Origin: Candidatus Caccovivens faecavium
GTDB taxonomy: Bacteria > Bacillota > Clostridia > Christensenellales > UBA1242
NCBI GenBank assembly: GCA_018715545.1
Contig: DVLK01000036.1
Location: 1 to 12,567, forward strand
Length of the DNA stretch: 12,567 nucleotides
Direction of reading: 5' to 3'
Below are positions 1 to 6,789 of the stretch, piece by piece. Position numbers and translations under genes: made by a program. Position 1 is the first letter of the stretch, and every line of letters begins with the position of its first letter. The notes under the pieces are model-generated. The model ran no database searches. It saw only the letters and a program-made list of their open reading frames with translations, and was not told the DNA's origin.

Positions 1-85
1 TTTTTAATAAAATTTAAAAAATTTTCTCGCCATTTTCACTTTTTAGAGCGAAAACTCAATACCGTATAAATTATGTTGACGCTTT

Positions 86-1501
86 TTATGTTCTAAATCT
101 TAACCGCCTCGCAAGGCGTTCTTTATCTTTTTGGATCTCTGTCTTTTTGACCTTTGGAACATTTTTTGGCTTTGTCATCAGATAATAACGAAGTTCATCA
201 AGCGCGTGGTCATCTTTTTTTATCGGATTATCGCCATCGCCCCACCAATAGGATTTAAACTCACGAATAAGATTTACGCAGTTTTTAAAAATATAAAGTC
301 TTACTCGTCCATCCGCTGTTCTTAAATAGCTCTTAACGGTTGCAATTCCAGAAAACATATCCTTATTTACCCTAGTGTTGACATTTATTCCATTTTCACT
401 AAAAAGCTCTACGACAGTTTTTTCGCTTGATAGCGTTCTTTGACTTGCAGCAGGGTCGATAAGTGCGGAAAGTTTACCTGAGCTATTCCGCTTCCAATTT
501 AGTCTATCTGCAATATTTTTAATACAATTCGCGTGATACGCAACATCCTTTTCGCTTTCAAAATGCTCTGCCACAACATAGACATTTCCATCAAAATCAA
601 CTGCATAAAAATGTGCAGAAAGCGGATTATGTAGTCCTGGGTCGATAGAAATATTATCTTGCCACTCCGCTGGCACCTCAAACGGCTCAATTACATGCAC
701 ATTTTCGTCAAATTCACTGTAAACTAAACCGCTAGTATTTATAAACTTCCCATAGCGCCTTGCTTCCACTTCCTCAGCCGACATAGACTTTGTCATGCTT
801 TCTATTTCTTCTTTCATTAGATACGGATTGTCCGCCCACTCAATCTGTTCATACCACACTTCTTTGTCGTCATTTTCGTTTAGATAGATTGTATTATACA
901 CCCATGTAAGCCCTTTTAGTGGCGTCATGGTACCAAAGATTTCTCCGCACCTATCAAGCACTCTCATGCGACACTCTTGATATATATCATAGGGTGGTTC
1001 TTCATCAAACCAAACATAGTCTAAACTTGCCCCTTGAAATTTCTCTCTCCCTTGGTCGCAAGATTTAAAACCTATTTTGCTAATCCCGCCACATTCGCTT
1101 CTCACTAAAATAAAATCAATGACGCCATTGTCCATACTTCCCTGCGCCCCAGAGAGCATAACCACCTTTTCTATTGATGAGGGAGGAAGATAATGCAAAA
1201 TTTTTTGCTGAGCGACATCTCTTTGAACTTGCCTTGAAAGTGAAACCACCCAACCTTCCGTCACTTTATTTTTCTTATATGGATGTATTCCTAGTGCTAA
1301 ATATACCACCTCAACCGCTCCACATTCAGTTTTACCAGTGCGATTTCCTCCAAATACCCAACGATTTCTTTTATTACATTTATGGAATATCATCTGTTTT
1401 TCATGCACCAATTTACCTTTGTTATAGCGAAAAATAGGTAAATTTTTTCTATATTTAATCTCCTTTTCGATTTTTAATATATTTAAAACTGTTTCTTCCA
1501 T
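86..1501 (-). CDS. Phage-type terminase large subunit (TerL), 471 aa
   Basis: Motor of phage DNA packaging: an N-terminal ATPase drives DNA into the capsid and a C-terminal RNase H-like nuclease cuts it. Visible motifs, numbered from the chosen start, are Walker A GGNRTGKT (51-58), Walker B VWFDEE (163-168), coupling motif GTMTP (190-194), and nuclease acidic residues in SIDPG (D287), LIDPAA (D349) and DHALDE (D431, D435). Both domains look complete and the length suits the family. A longer reading frame starts at 1549, but the ATG at 1499-1501 has GGAG at 1507-1510 and lies just after a good promoter, so 1501 is preferred. No small terminase, portal or capsid gene is visible. The 85 bases downstream hold no gene and the upstream neighbour is divergent. 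Either the rest of a prophage lies left of the window or this is an orphan. Family call is firm; phage activity is unknown. Confidence 0.93.
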   Translation of the reverse strand: MEETVLNILKIEKEIKYRKNLPIFRYNKGKLVHEKQMIFHKCNKRNRWVFGGNRTGKTECGAVEVVYLALGIHPYKKNKVTEGWVVSLSRQVQRDVAQQKILHYLPPSSIEKVVMLSGAQGSMDNGVIDFILVRSECGGISKIGFKSCDQGREKFQGASLDYVWFDEEPPYDIYQECRMRVLDRCGEIFGTMTPLKGLTWVYNTIYLNENDDKEVWYEQIEWADNPYLMKEEIESMTKSMSAEEVEARRYGKFINTSGLVYSEFDENVHVIEPFEVPAEWQDNISIDPGLHNPLSAHFYAVDFDGNVYVVAEHFESEKDVAYHANCIKNIADRLNWKRNSSGKLSALIDPAASQRTLSSEKTVVELFSENGINVNTRVNKDMFSGIATVKSYLRTADGRVRLYIFKNCVNLIREFKSYWWGDGDNPIKKDDHALDELRYYLMTKPKNVPKVKKTEIQKDKERLARRLRFRT

Positions 1502-1520
1502 GCTTTCTCCAAAAAACAAA

Positions 1521-1549
1521 ATTATAAATATTTTAATACAATTAGACAA
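1521..1549 (-). promoter_or_regulatory. Promoter of the terminase gene
   Basis: On the minus strand TTGTCT (1549-1544), a 17-bp spacer and a perfect TATAAT (1526-1521) precede the terminase. The predicted start near 1514 gives a leader of about 13 nt that just contains the ribosome site GGAG. This supports the start codon at 1501 and implies the terminase is transcribed on its own. Confidence 0.65.
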
Positions 1550-1558
1550 ATTTCTCTT

Positions 1559-1587
1559 TTTAAAAGCAAAATGTTAAAGTTTATAAT
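1559..1587 (+). promoter_or_regulatory. Promoter of the SH3-like gene, apparently leaderless
   Basis: TATAAT at 1582-1587 is followed by six bases and then ATG at 1594. The -35 candidate TTTAAA (1559-1564) at 17 bp is weak. The predicted transcription start coincides with the A of ATG. The only purine-rich stretch (GAGG, 1589-1592) touches the start codon almost directly and cannot act as a normally spaced ribosome site. Confidence 0.5.
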
Positions 1588-1593
1588 TGAGGT

Positions 1594-2355
1594 ATGAAAA
1601 AACTCTTAATTTTACTTTTTGTTCTATTACTACCAATCTGTCCCTTTGCTTCCTACGCAGAAGTGGATGGCGATTTTTATGGAAAGATAGCTTCGGAAAA
1701 TGTCTATCTATTTTCTTCTCCTGATGTTAACTCTGAGCTTTTTAAACTACCCTATTCCTACTTTGTGAAAATTAATGATATAACCGACGATTACTATCAA
1801 GTTACTTATAAAGACTTAACAGGCTATGTTTTAAAAAATAGCGTACGCCTTATGGAAGGTACTCCTTCATCGCCATATCTTAATACAACCTTTTCTATCT
1901 TCACTTCCTACTCTCTATACGAACAGCCAAACACTAATTCTAGTGCGTATTGTGAGCTAAGCGAGAATCAAACCTTAACTTACTATGGCACTACTGCTGG
2001 CGAACTAGTAAGCGACAAAAGTGATATTTGGTACTATGCGTCTGTAAATGACAATGGAACTATCTATCATGGATATATCTATTCAGAGGTAGCAAATAGT
2101 CTGCCTAGTATTGTTATCAATAATGAAGAATTTAAAGAAGTCGATGAAAGCGCCTTAACAAATTCTACACCTGAATTTAACTCCCTATCCACAGGGACGA
2201 AAGTTCTTTTAATTATAGCTATTTTAGTTCCAAGTGCTTTTATTCTCTTTTTCCTAATTAAACCAAACAAACTTAACAAAAAAACTAAACCTGAAAAGAA
2301 AATAAGAAAAGTTCATCATGGTGATTATTTTGAATTTGATGATAGCGACTTGTAA
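1594..2355 (+). CDS. Secreted, membrane-anchored protein with two SH3-like repeats, 253 aa
   Basis: The N-terminus is a clear signal peptide (about residues 1-22, positively charged MKK, hydrophobic core, A-A-type end SYA|EVDG). Two SH3b-like segments follow, roughly 27-88 and 98-168. The first has the typical pattern of a residue run ending in YYQVTY..LTGYV, as in domains that bind peptidoglycan. A linker leads to one membrane helix (203-222), then a basic stretch rich in lysine (223-240) and an acidic tail (FEFDDSDL). The bulk is therefore predicted outside the cell, tethered by its C-terminus. A wall-sensing or wall-binding role is inference; no catalytic domain is seen. The gene diverges from the terminase and converges on the HTH gene. 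Start is fixed by the signal peptide. It appears to be leaderless. It is not obviously a phage gene. Confidence 0.8.
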   Translation: MKKLLILLFVLLLPICPFASYAEVDGDFYGKIASENVYLFSSPDVNSELFKLPYSYFVKINDITDDYYQVTYKDLTGYVLKNSVRLMEGTPSSPYLNTTFSIFTSYSLYEQPNTNSSAYCELSENQTLTYYGTTAGELVSDKSDIWYYASVNDNGTIYHGYIYSEVANSLPSIVINNEEFKEVDESALTNSTPEFNSLSTGTKVLLIIAILVPSAFILFFLIKPNKLNKKTKPEKKIRKVHHGDYFEFDDSDL

Positions 2356-2478
2356 GAAAATGCTATTAAATTAAATATAAATCAAAACATATTCTAATTT
2401 CTGATAATAAACATGCCAATTAGCAAACGCCTGTAATATATTTAAAATAAGTTTACGAATATATCGAATTAAATAATG

Positions 2479-2976
2479 TTATAAGGCAATATTTTTCATT
2501 GTTAAATCTTCATTTTTTGAAGAAGCAATATCTTCATAGTAATTTAATATCCAAGTTTCATATCTAAGCATATTTTTAAGTTTCAAACTTGAATAACCTA
2601 AATTTAAAAGTTTTTTGCTAAACATATCCTCTGCTTTATCTAATCTTCTAAAAACGGTTCTCAAACCTATATTTTTCTCTAAGGCTATATCTTTAAACTT
2701 CATATTTTCAATATAGCGACAAATGAGAATATCTGCATCTTTTTGTTCCAGCTTTGAAAGCGTTTCTTCAACCAAAACTTTGAGATTGATAAGCGTCACC
2801 TTTCTCTCTCCTAGTTCAATAAGCTTATTCGATGTTTGATATACATCATTTGTATTTAAGGAAAAATGATAGGAATTTAATGCCGTCTTTAATATAATCT
2901 TGTCAATAGCATCTGCGACTGCTTCTAAGTGTCTATACGCTCCTAGGATTGTTTTAGCCCAAATATTTTCTTTCAT
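2479..2976 (-). CDS. Sigma-region-4-like helix-turn-helix protein, 165 aa
   Basis: Residues about 76-120 have the spacing of sigma-70 region 4 or a related HTH: a helix LEQKDADILICRYIE, then FKDIALEKNIGLRTVFRRLDKAED as the two DNA-binding helices. The N-terminal 70 residues are helical and unlike sigma region 2, so this is not a full sigma factor. Small proteins of this build occur in Bacillota phages as late-gene activators (ArpU/RinA-like), and some small terminases also carry an HTH. With a terminase about 1 kb downstream on the same strand a phage-derived regulator is plausible but unproven. The start is supported by AAGGAGAG (2984-2991) and a promoter whose predicted start is near 2997. 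No terminator is visible in the 123 bases between this gene and the convergent SH3-like gene. Confidence 0.75.
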   Translation of the reverse strand: MKENIWAKTILGAYRHLEAVADAIDKIILKTALNSYHFSLNTNDVYQTSNKLIELGERKVTLINLKVLVEETLSKLEQKDADILICRYIENMKFKDIALEKNIGLRTVFRRLDKAEDMFSKKLLNLGYSSLKLKNMLRYETWILNYYEDIASSKNEDLTMKNIAL

Positions 2977-3003
2977 AAATTACTCTCCTTTGTAACCATG
3001 AAA

Positions 3004-3033
3004 ATTATAAATAATAAAAAATGGCAAAGTCAA
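3004..3033 (-). promoter_or_regulatory. Promoter of the HTH gene
   Basis: Minus-strand TTGACT (3033-3028), an 18-bp spacer and TATAAT (3009-3004). The transcript would start near 2997 and carry a strong ribosome site about eight bases before ATG. The -35 box sits inside the dyad at 3019-3047. Confidence 0.75.
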
Positions 3034-3047
3034 AGTTTATGCCATTT
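3019..3047. repeat. Inverted repeat over the HTH-gene -35 box, possible operator
   Basis: AAATGGCA (3019-3026) and its perfect complement TGCCATTT (3040-3047) are separated by 13 bp that contain the -35 hexamer. Half-site centres are 21 bp apart, two helical turns, as expected for a dimer binding one face of DNA. It could instead form an RNA hairpin, but it lies upstream of the predicted start of the HTH transcript. Autoregulation by the HTH protein is inference. Confidence 0.45.
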
Positions 3048-3371
3048 ATTTATTAATGATTTTTACAATATTTTACAATTGCGAAAATTGTGACGCCATT
3101 TTGACGGCAAAATTGGCTTATTATGCTGAAAATTCACCATTTTTTATGATTATTATCGAAAATTATTGCGTATCCTTTTTATCTTTTAGAAACATTTTTA
3201 AAAACGGAACCATCCATCGTGGAGCTTTAATGCAAATAATCCTGATATTCTTCTTTTCTTTTTCCATAGTATTTGTTATGCTTAAACTTTTGAATTTGTG
3301 ACAATTTCACTTCAAACTAACAAAATGTTAAAAGAAAAGCAAAAAAAATTACAAAAATCATGATGTTTTTA
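3048..3371. other. Intergenic stretch with no supported gene
   Basis: Within the 431-base gap between the divergent HTH gene and the membrane-protein gene, this part holds no convincing gene. A plus-strand frame from 3056 (81 codons) has no ribosome site and an atypical composition. A weak hairpin GCCATTTT/AAAATTGGC lies at about 3095-3118. A short hydrophobic frame at 3230 is listed separately. Confidence 0.5.
3230..3301 (+). CDS. Possible 23-aa hydrophobic peptide (doubtful)
   Basis: The ATG at 3230 has GGAG at 3221-3224 with five bases between, a usable ribosome site. It would encode a 23-residue peptide that is nearly all one membrane helix (MQIILIFFFSFSIVFVMLKL plus LNL). Hydrophobic peptides of this size exist as type I toxins, but no antisense RNA promoter was identified and T-rich DNA easily gives such frames by chance. 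It is the C-terminal end of a longer frame opening at 3056 that lacks a start signal. Confidence 0.2.
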   Translation: MQIILIFFFSFSIVFVMLKLLNL

Positions 3372-3401
3372 TTGGTATTTATCATATAAATTTGATATAA
3401 T
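3372..3401 (+). promoter_or_regulatory. Promoter of the 258-aa membrane protein, apparently leaderless
   Basis: TTGGTA (3372-3377), 18-bp spacer, and TATAAT (3396-3401) preceded by TGA, giving an extended -10. Six bases separate TATAAT from ATG at 3408, so transcription should begin at or next to the start codon. No Shine-Dalgarno sequence is present. Confidence 0.65.
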
Positions 3402-3407
3402 AGATAT

Positions 3408-4184
3408 ATGAGTAATAAAAGTGGAAGACAAATAAGTAAAGTTAGGCTAACATTTTTTCTTATCTTCACCGCCCTTATACTTGCAAGCGTAATTTTGGTT
3501 GCTATAAGTCCTGATATAAGTATTGATGGTGCAGATTGGTTCAGTGCCAACATTTTCAAAGTTGTTGCAGTTGGCTTAGTTTTTTTAATGAGTTTATGCT
3601 TACTCAAAATCAATAAGAAAAGCATATTTATAACAATATCGTTAATTGCCTATTGTGTAGCTGTTTACTTCCTGTTTAGCTTAGATAATACAAAATTACC
3701 TGATGATATCGCTCTCGCAAAGGACATCATGTTATACGCCCTTCTTGCATATGCACTTGTTCTTGCAATATATACGATAATTTTAGCAATAGGTGTAGGC
3801 TTGAAAGTTTTGAATATCGCCGTTAGAATTGCCCTAAGCGTAATTGCATATTTTATTTTAACTGAATATTTACCTGAATATTTCGACTTAAAAAATTCGC
3901 TATTTATAATCTATTTAGTTAATTCTATAATTACTGTTTTATTCCTATGCTTTCATTTTAAAACGCACTATCTCATAATTATCGGCTTACTTCTTGCCAC
4001 AATCGGTTCAGTATTCTATGCATTTAGTTTTGGTTGGATAACACTATTCAATATAACAGGTGATTTTGTAAAGTTTATAAATTCCTTTGATTATGGATTT
4101 ATTCTTACTATTATTGGCATCTACCTAACTGGATGCGAAGCCGTTTTTTCTGGAATGTTTAAAAATAATCGCCTAAGTTTATAG
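3408..4184 (+). CDS. Multi-pass membrane protein of unknown function, 258 aa
   Basis: I do not recognise the family. A short basic N-terminus (MSNKSGRQISKVR) is followed by about eight hydrophobic segments: roughly 14-34, 45-65, 70-88, 100-125, 128-147, 156-174, 180-205 and 225-245, with a short basic tail (FKNNRLSL). Charged residues between helices are few and there is no motif pointing to a transporter, enzyme or protease. Loops are short, so most of the chain is in the membrane. The gene is monocistronic: its own promoter lies directly upstream and a terminator follows about 27 bases after the stop. The start is chosen because the next in-frame ATG would remove helices one and two and because TATAAT lies six bases upstream. 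The absence of a ribosome site is the notable feature. Confidence 0.75.
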   Translation: MSNKSGRQISKVRLTFFLIFTALILASVILVAISPDISIDGADWFSANIFKVVAVGLVFLMSLCLLKINKKSIFITISLIAYCVAVYFLFSLDNTKLPDDIALAKDIMLYALLAYALVLAIYTIILAIGVGLKVLNIAVRIALSVIAYFILTEYLPEYFDLKNSLFIIYLVNSIITVLFLCFHFKTHYLIIIGLLLATIGSVFYAFSFGWITLFNITGDFVKFINSFDYGFILTIIGIYLTGCEAVFSGMFKNNRLSL

Positions 4185-4210
4185 ATAAATTTATAGATGA
4201 AAAGATTAAA

Positions 4211-4234
4211 AGACGCTTTGAAGCGCCTTTTTTT
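4211..4234 (+). terminator. Rho-independent terminator of the membrane-protein gene
   Basis: AGACGCT/AGCGCCT stem with one A-C mismatch and a loop TTGA, followed by seven T residues on the plus strand. It lies 27 bases after the stop codon at 4184, back to back with the rnpB terminator. Confidence 0.8.
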
Positions 4235-4235
4235 A

Positions 4236-4264
4236 TAAAAAATAAAACAAGCAAAACGCTTGTT
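4236..4264 (-). terminator. Rho-independent terminator of rnpB
   Basis: Read on the minus strand, AACAAGC (4264-4258), loop GTTTT, GCTTGTT (4252-4246), then TTATTTTTT. It begins just after the 3' end of the RNase P RNA and converges on the plus-strand terminator. Confidence 0.85.
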
Positions 4265-4266
4265 TA

Positions 4267-4606
4267 AGTCAGCCAGACTGTAAGCCGAGTTCTGTATCAA
4301 ACGGTCATCTTTCTAGTTTTGTTGTCACCAACAAAATCAAGCGGTATTTTTGTTGGACATGAAAGAACACATATACGCCCAAACTTAACCTTGCATCGGG
4401 TGGGGTTTACAGAGCAGGAAGTGTTACCACCTCCTCGGTAGGCTCTTACCCTACCTTTCCACCATCGCCAAAAGGCAGTCTATTTCTGTTGCACTATCCT
4501 TAGAGTCGCCTCCACCAGCCGTTAACTGGCACCCTGTTCTTTTAATGCTCGGACTTTCCTCGCTTTATCGGTAGTCGATAAACCGCGACCGTCTGTCTGA
4601 CTGACT
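4267..4606 (-). ncRNA. rnpB: RNase P RNA, class A (rnpB)
   Basis: Catalytic RNA of RNase P, which removes 5' leaders from tRNA precursors. Hallmarks on the minus strand, in order: GAGGAAAGTCCGAGC near the 5' end, GGGTGCCAG, GTGCAACAGAAA, GGGTAAGAGCC, GTAAACCCCACC, ATGCAAGG, CCGCTTGAT and ACAGAACTCGGCTTAC near the 3' end. The ends pair as P1: AGTCAGTCAGAC with GTCTGGCTGACT, which sets the boundaries within a few bases. The GGTAAGAGCC and GCAACAGA blocks fit the ancestral class A, not the class B of Bacilli. The segment between ATGCAAGG and CCGCTTG seems to fold as one long hairpin and I cannot find the usual GGU of loop L15, which normally pairs with the tRNA 3' CCA. It follows the cyclase-like gene by about 50 bases but has its own promoter and terminator. 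Confidence 0.97.
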
Positions 4607-4611
4607 TATAT

Positions 4612-4640
4612 ATTCTATAATATTAAAAATTAAAAAGCAA
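4612..4640 (-). promoter_or_regulatory. Promoter of rnpB
   Basis: Minus-strand TTGCTT (4640-4635), 17-bp spacer, TAGAAT (4617-4612), then five bases to the predicted RNA 5' end at about 4606. It sits between the stop codon of the cyclase-like gene and rnpB. No terminator separates the two, so read-through from upstream is also possible. Confidence 0.6.
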
Positions 4641-4657
4641 TAAAAATTTAAAAATTT

Positions 4658-6013
4658 TTACCCCACATTGAAAATAAGTTTAACTTTGCCATGCTTGTCA
4701 GCTGAAAAGCCCTGCATGATACCGTCCTGCGAAACTTTTATACCAACGCCGTAGCGAGCCATGCTTTTCGTTGCAGCAAGTCTACCGCCACCAAGACTAC
4801 CCGCTTCAATCTTTAAAATTGCCCCAACCGCTATTATTGTGCCATCGAAATCGACAACTGTTGCGCCATCAATTCCGACCAAATTTTCTAATAACTTTCT
4901 ATCAAGCTCGTATAGCTTTTTGCCAGCGATGATATTCCTTATAGATTTTGCTTTAACACAATTAAATTTAGTAAGATATTCCTCGAAGGTAATATTTTCA
5001 TCAAATTGAGGAGTGTTTGACATATTATATAGTTTTGCACTTTCTGCAAGCTCCATTTGCTTTTTCTCTTCAAAGTGAGTTTCAGAAATTATATCGGCTA
5101 TATTTATAAGCTTTAACGCCTCTTTTGTTTTGTCCTTATTTAAATAAATTATGCAAGCCCCCATATAACCAAAGGAACAATCAAGCGCTGTATTATAGAT
5201 TGCACGCCTAATCTGTTTTGCAGTGTAAGATACATTATTGTATAAAAGTCTAATAATTTCATCATGAGAATAAACACACCACTTACCATTGCGCTTTGCA
5301 AACATAAGCTGACGGGCATAGAAAATTAAAATATCACCGCGCACAGTTAGCACTATTCCAACTCTTTTATCATTGCAACTTCTAGCTACTCTATCAAAGA
5401 TATAAGGCGAAACGGTTGGCGCCGATTTTGGATTTTTTAAATTTGTGTACCCAATTAAACTGCCCTTTCTGTCAAATTCAACAAAAGATGAAATGCCGTC
5501 CGTTATTCTGACGAAAAAATCACTGTTCATAATATTGCTATAATTAACTTGTTTGCTATCATCGACAATTGTAGAAAGATTGACAAATATGCCCATAGAT
5601 ACATTAGCCCCCTCATAAGTTCGAGTTGCCCAACGATCTAATGATGATATAATACCTATTATAGTTTCAGATGCTATATCAGATGTAATACTGTCAATAA
5701 GTGCCTTTTCAATAATTGTGTTTTGTAACTTTTGTAAATATACCGTATTTTCAAGCCCAGCTTCCGTTAAAAGAGAAATCTCTTCTAAAATTGTTTTTAT
5801 GAGATTTACTTCAAATGATTTAAATGATTGCCCTCTTTTTAAAATTAGTCTATACTCATCGCTTTTATTTGGTTTCAACAGCACAGAATTTCCCTTACCT
5901 AATGCAACCTCCAAATCTCTTGAAGACGATTCCGTTTCACCTGCAACATACGACCCAGTAAAAAGCGGTAGTATCATTCTGTTCACAAACTCATAAAAAT
6001 GTGCTTTTTCCAT
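4658..6013 (-). CDS. Divergent diadenylate cyclase (DAC/DisA_N)-like protein, 451 aa
   Basis: The C-terminal part resembles the DAC domain that makes cyclic di-AMP from two ATP: IRRAIYNTALDCSFGYMGAC (about 268-287) matches the helix before the G-A-L-I-V strand, then VGIDGATVVDFDGTIIAVGA (379-398) carries the conserved DGA, and GGGRLAATKSMARYGVGIKVSQDG (408-431) occupies the place of the GTRHRAA block. The catalytic RHR reads GRL here, so activity is uncertain. The N-terminal 240 residues are unlike DisA, CdaA or CdaS; they are soluble, with no membrane helix, and may be a sensor region. The DAC core also holds an insert of about 80 residues (293-375) between the first strand and DGA. ATG at 6013 is supported by AAGGA (6021-6025) and a strong promoter. 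Domain assignment is by eye. A nucleotide-binding protein without cyclase activity is the main alternative. Confidence 0.65.
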   Translation of the reverse strand: MEKAHFYEFVNRMILPLFTGSYVAGETESSSRDLEVALGKGNSVLLKPNKSDEYRLILKRGQSFKSFEVNLIKTILEEISLLTEAGLENTVYLQKLQNTIIEKALIDSITSDIASETIIGIISSLDRWATRTYEGANVSMGIFVNLSTIVDDSKQVNYSNIMNSDFFVRITDGISSFVEFDRKGSLIGYTNLKNPKSAPTVSPYIFDRVARSCNDKRVGIVLTVRGDILIFYARQLMFAKRNGKWCVYSHDEIIRLLYNNVSYTAKQIRRAIYNTALDCSFGYMGACIIYLNKDKTKEALKLINIADIISETHFEEKKQMELAESAKLYNMSNTPQFDENITFEEYLTKFNCVKAKSIRNIIAGKKLYELDRKLLENLVGIDGATVVDFDGTIIAVGAILKIEAGSLGGGRLAATKSMARYGVGIKVSQDGIMQGFSADKHGKVKLIFNVG

Positions 6014-6040
6014 ACTTAATTCCTTATATCATATATTATT

Positions 6041-6069
6041 ATAATAAAAATAAAAAAACACCATGTCAA
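6041..6069 (-). promoter_or_regulatory. Promoter of the DAC-like gene
   Basis: Perfect TTGACA (6069-6064), 17-bp spacer, TATTAT (6046-6041). Predicted start near 6034 gives a leader of about 20 nt with AAGGA. The -35 box is the loop of the hairpin that could end the preceding transcript. Confidence 0.75.
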
Positions 6070-6078
6070 GTGTTTTTT
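6046..6078 (-). terminator. Weak terminator-like hairpin after the methyltransferase gene
   Basis: On the minus strand AAAAAACAC (6078-6070), loop TTGACATG, GTGTTTTTT (6061-6053), then further T residues. Nine base pairs, only three of them CG-rich, so termination may be partial. It overlaps the DAC-gene promoter. The remaining 128 bases up to the methyltransferase stop are AT-rich with nothing else recognised. Confidence 0.45.
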
Positions 6079-6206
6079 GTCGAATTTTTGTAAAAAATTT
6101 GCATAAAATTAGCATTTTTTCACTTTTTAATCTCTTTTTAGCGTTGAATTTAGAGTTTTTTATAATGATTATATTTCATTGCTGACAAGAACTAATCTCG
6201 CGCCCG

Positions 6207-6788
6207 TTAAGCAACCACACGCTTCCTTGAAACACTCAATCCATCGCCTATATCGTAGATGGTTGTATCAAAATCCAAGTCAGTTGTAATCTCTTTTAAG
6301 AACTTTCGTAAGTTGACAACAATAGTTCTAAGTTTATGCTTTATAACCCCCTCCTGCTTTACAAGCCCATGAAAATAGACATTATCTGCAATCAACAATC
6401 CGCCATCATTTAATAAGTTTTTTAAGTAAGGCAAATAATTAATGTATTGCCCTTTTGGTCCATCCAAAAAAATCAAATCAAACTTCCCAATATCTTGCCT
6501 TACTATATAGTCATATGCATCAGTTAAAATAACATTTGCCCTATCACCGAACGATGCTAAATTTTCTTGTGCTAACTTTGCATTATCGGCATTTTTTTCA
6601 AGAGTAATTATGACTCCGTCACAAGCGGAAAGCATAACCGACGCAGAAAATCCTATATAGGTACCAATTTCTAAAATACGCCTAGGATTGTTTTCCGAAC
6701 AAAGCTTAGACAATAAAGCCATGCTCTCATCTTTCATGATAGGAACATACTCATCTTTATTAAACCCTGCAAATTCATTCTTATTCAT
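6207..6788 (-). CDS. Class I SAM-dependent O-methyltransferase, TrmR-like, 193 aa
   Basis: Likely methylates 5-hydroxyuridine at wobble position 34 of tRNA to 5-methoxyuridine, as YrrM/TrmR does in Bacillus subtilis; the specific substrate is an inference from the subgroup. Motif I LEIGTYIGFSA (39-49) binds SAM. The metal-binding pattern of the catechol-type O-methyltransferase family is visible: D109 in FLDGPKGQY and D135-N136 in DNVYFHG. The blocks DGPKGQYINYL and ADNVYFHG are typical of the TrmR subgroup. Length is normal. The start ATG is one base after the RNase J stop (TAA-T-ATG) and has no Shine-Dalgarno site, so translation probably depends on ribosomes finishing RNase J. A weak terminator lies about 130 bases downstream. 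A general small-molecule O-methyltransferase is the alternative. Confidence 0.85.
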   Translation of the reverse strand: MNKNEFAGFNKDEYVPIMKDESMALLSKLCSENNPRRILEIGTYIGFSASVMLSACDGVIITLEKNADNAKLAQENLASFGDRANVILTDAYDYIVRQDIGKFDLIFLDGPKGQYINYLPYLKNLLNDGGLLIADNVYFHGLVKQEGVIKHKLRTIVVNLRKFLKEITTDLDFDTTIYDIGDGLSVSRKRVVA

Positions 6789-6789
6789 A

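Noticed and set aside
1502..1549. Longer N-terminus for the terminase
   Set aside because: The extension overlaps the predicted promoter and the internal ATG at 1501 has a good ribosome site.
3019..3047. Inverted repeat read as a rho-independent terminator on the minus strand
   Set aside because: No gene lies to its right on that strand, and it overlaps the HTH-gene -35 box; an operator is the better reading.
3056..3301. Plus-strand frame of 81 codons
   Set aside because: No ribosome site, no promoter tied to its ATG, and composition that looks random apart from a hydrophobic end; only the last 23 codons have a possible start signal and are listed as doubtful.
1567..3332. Shared 12-mer CAAAATGTTAAA upstream of both leaderless genes (1567-1578 and 3321-3332)
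   Set aside because: It lies at different distances from the two starts, and AT-rich 12-mers are expected to recur by chance in a window this size.
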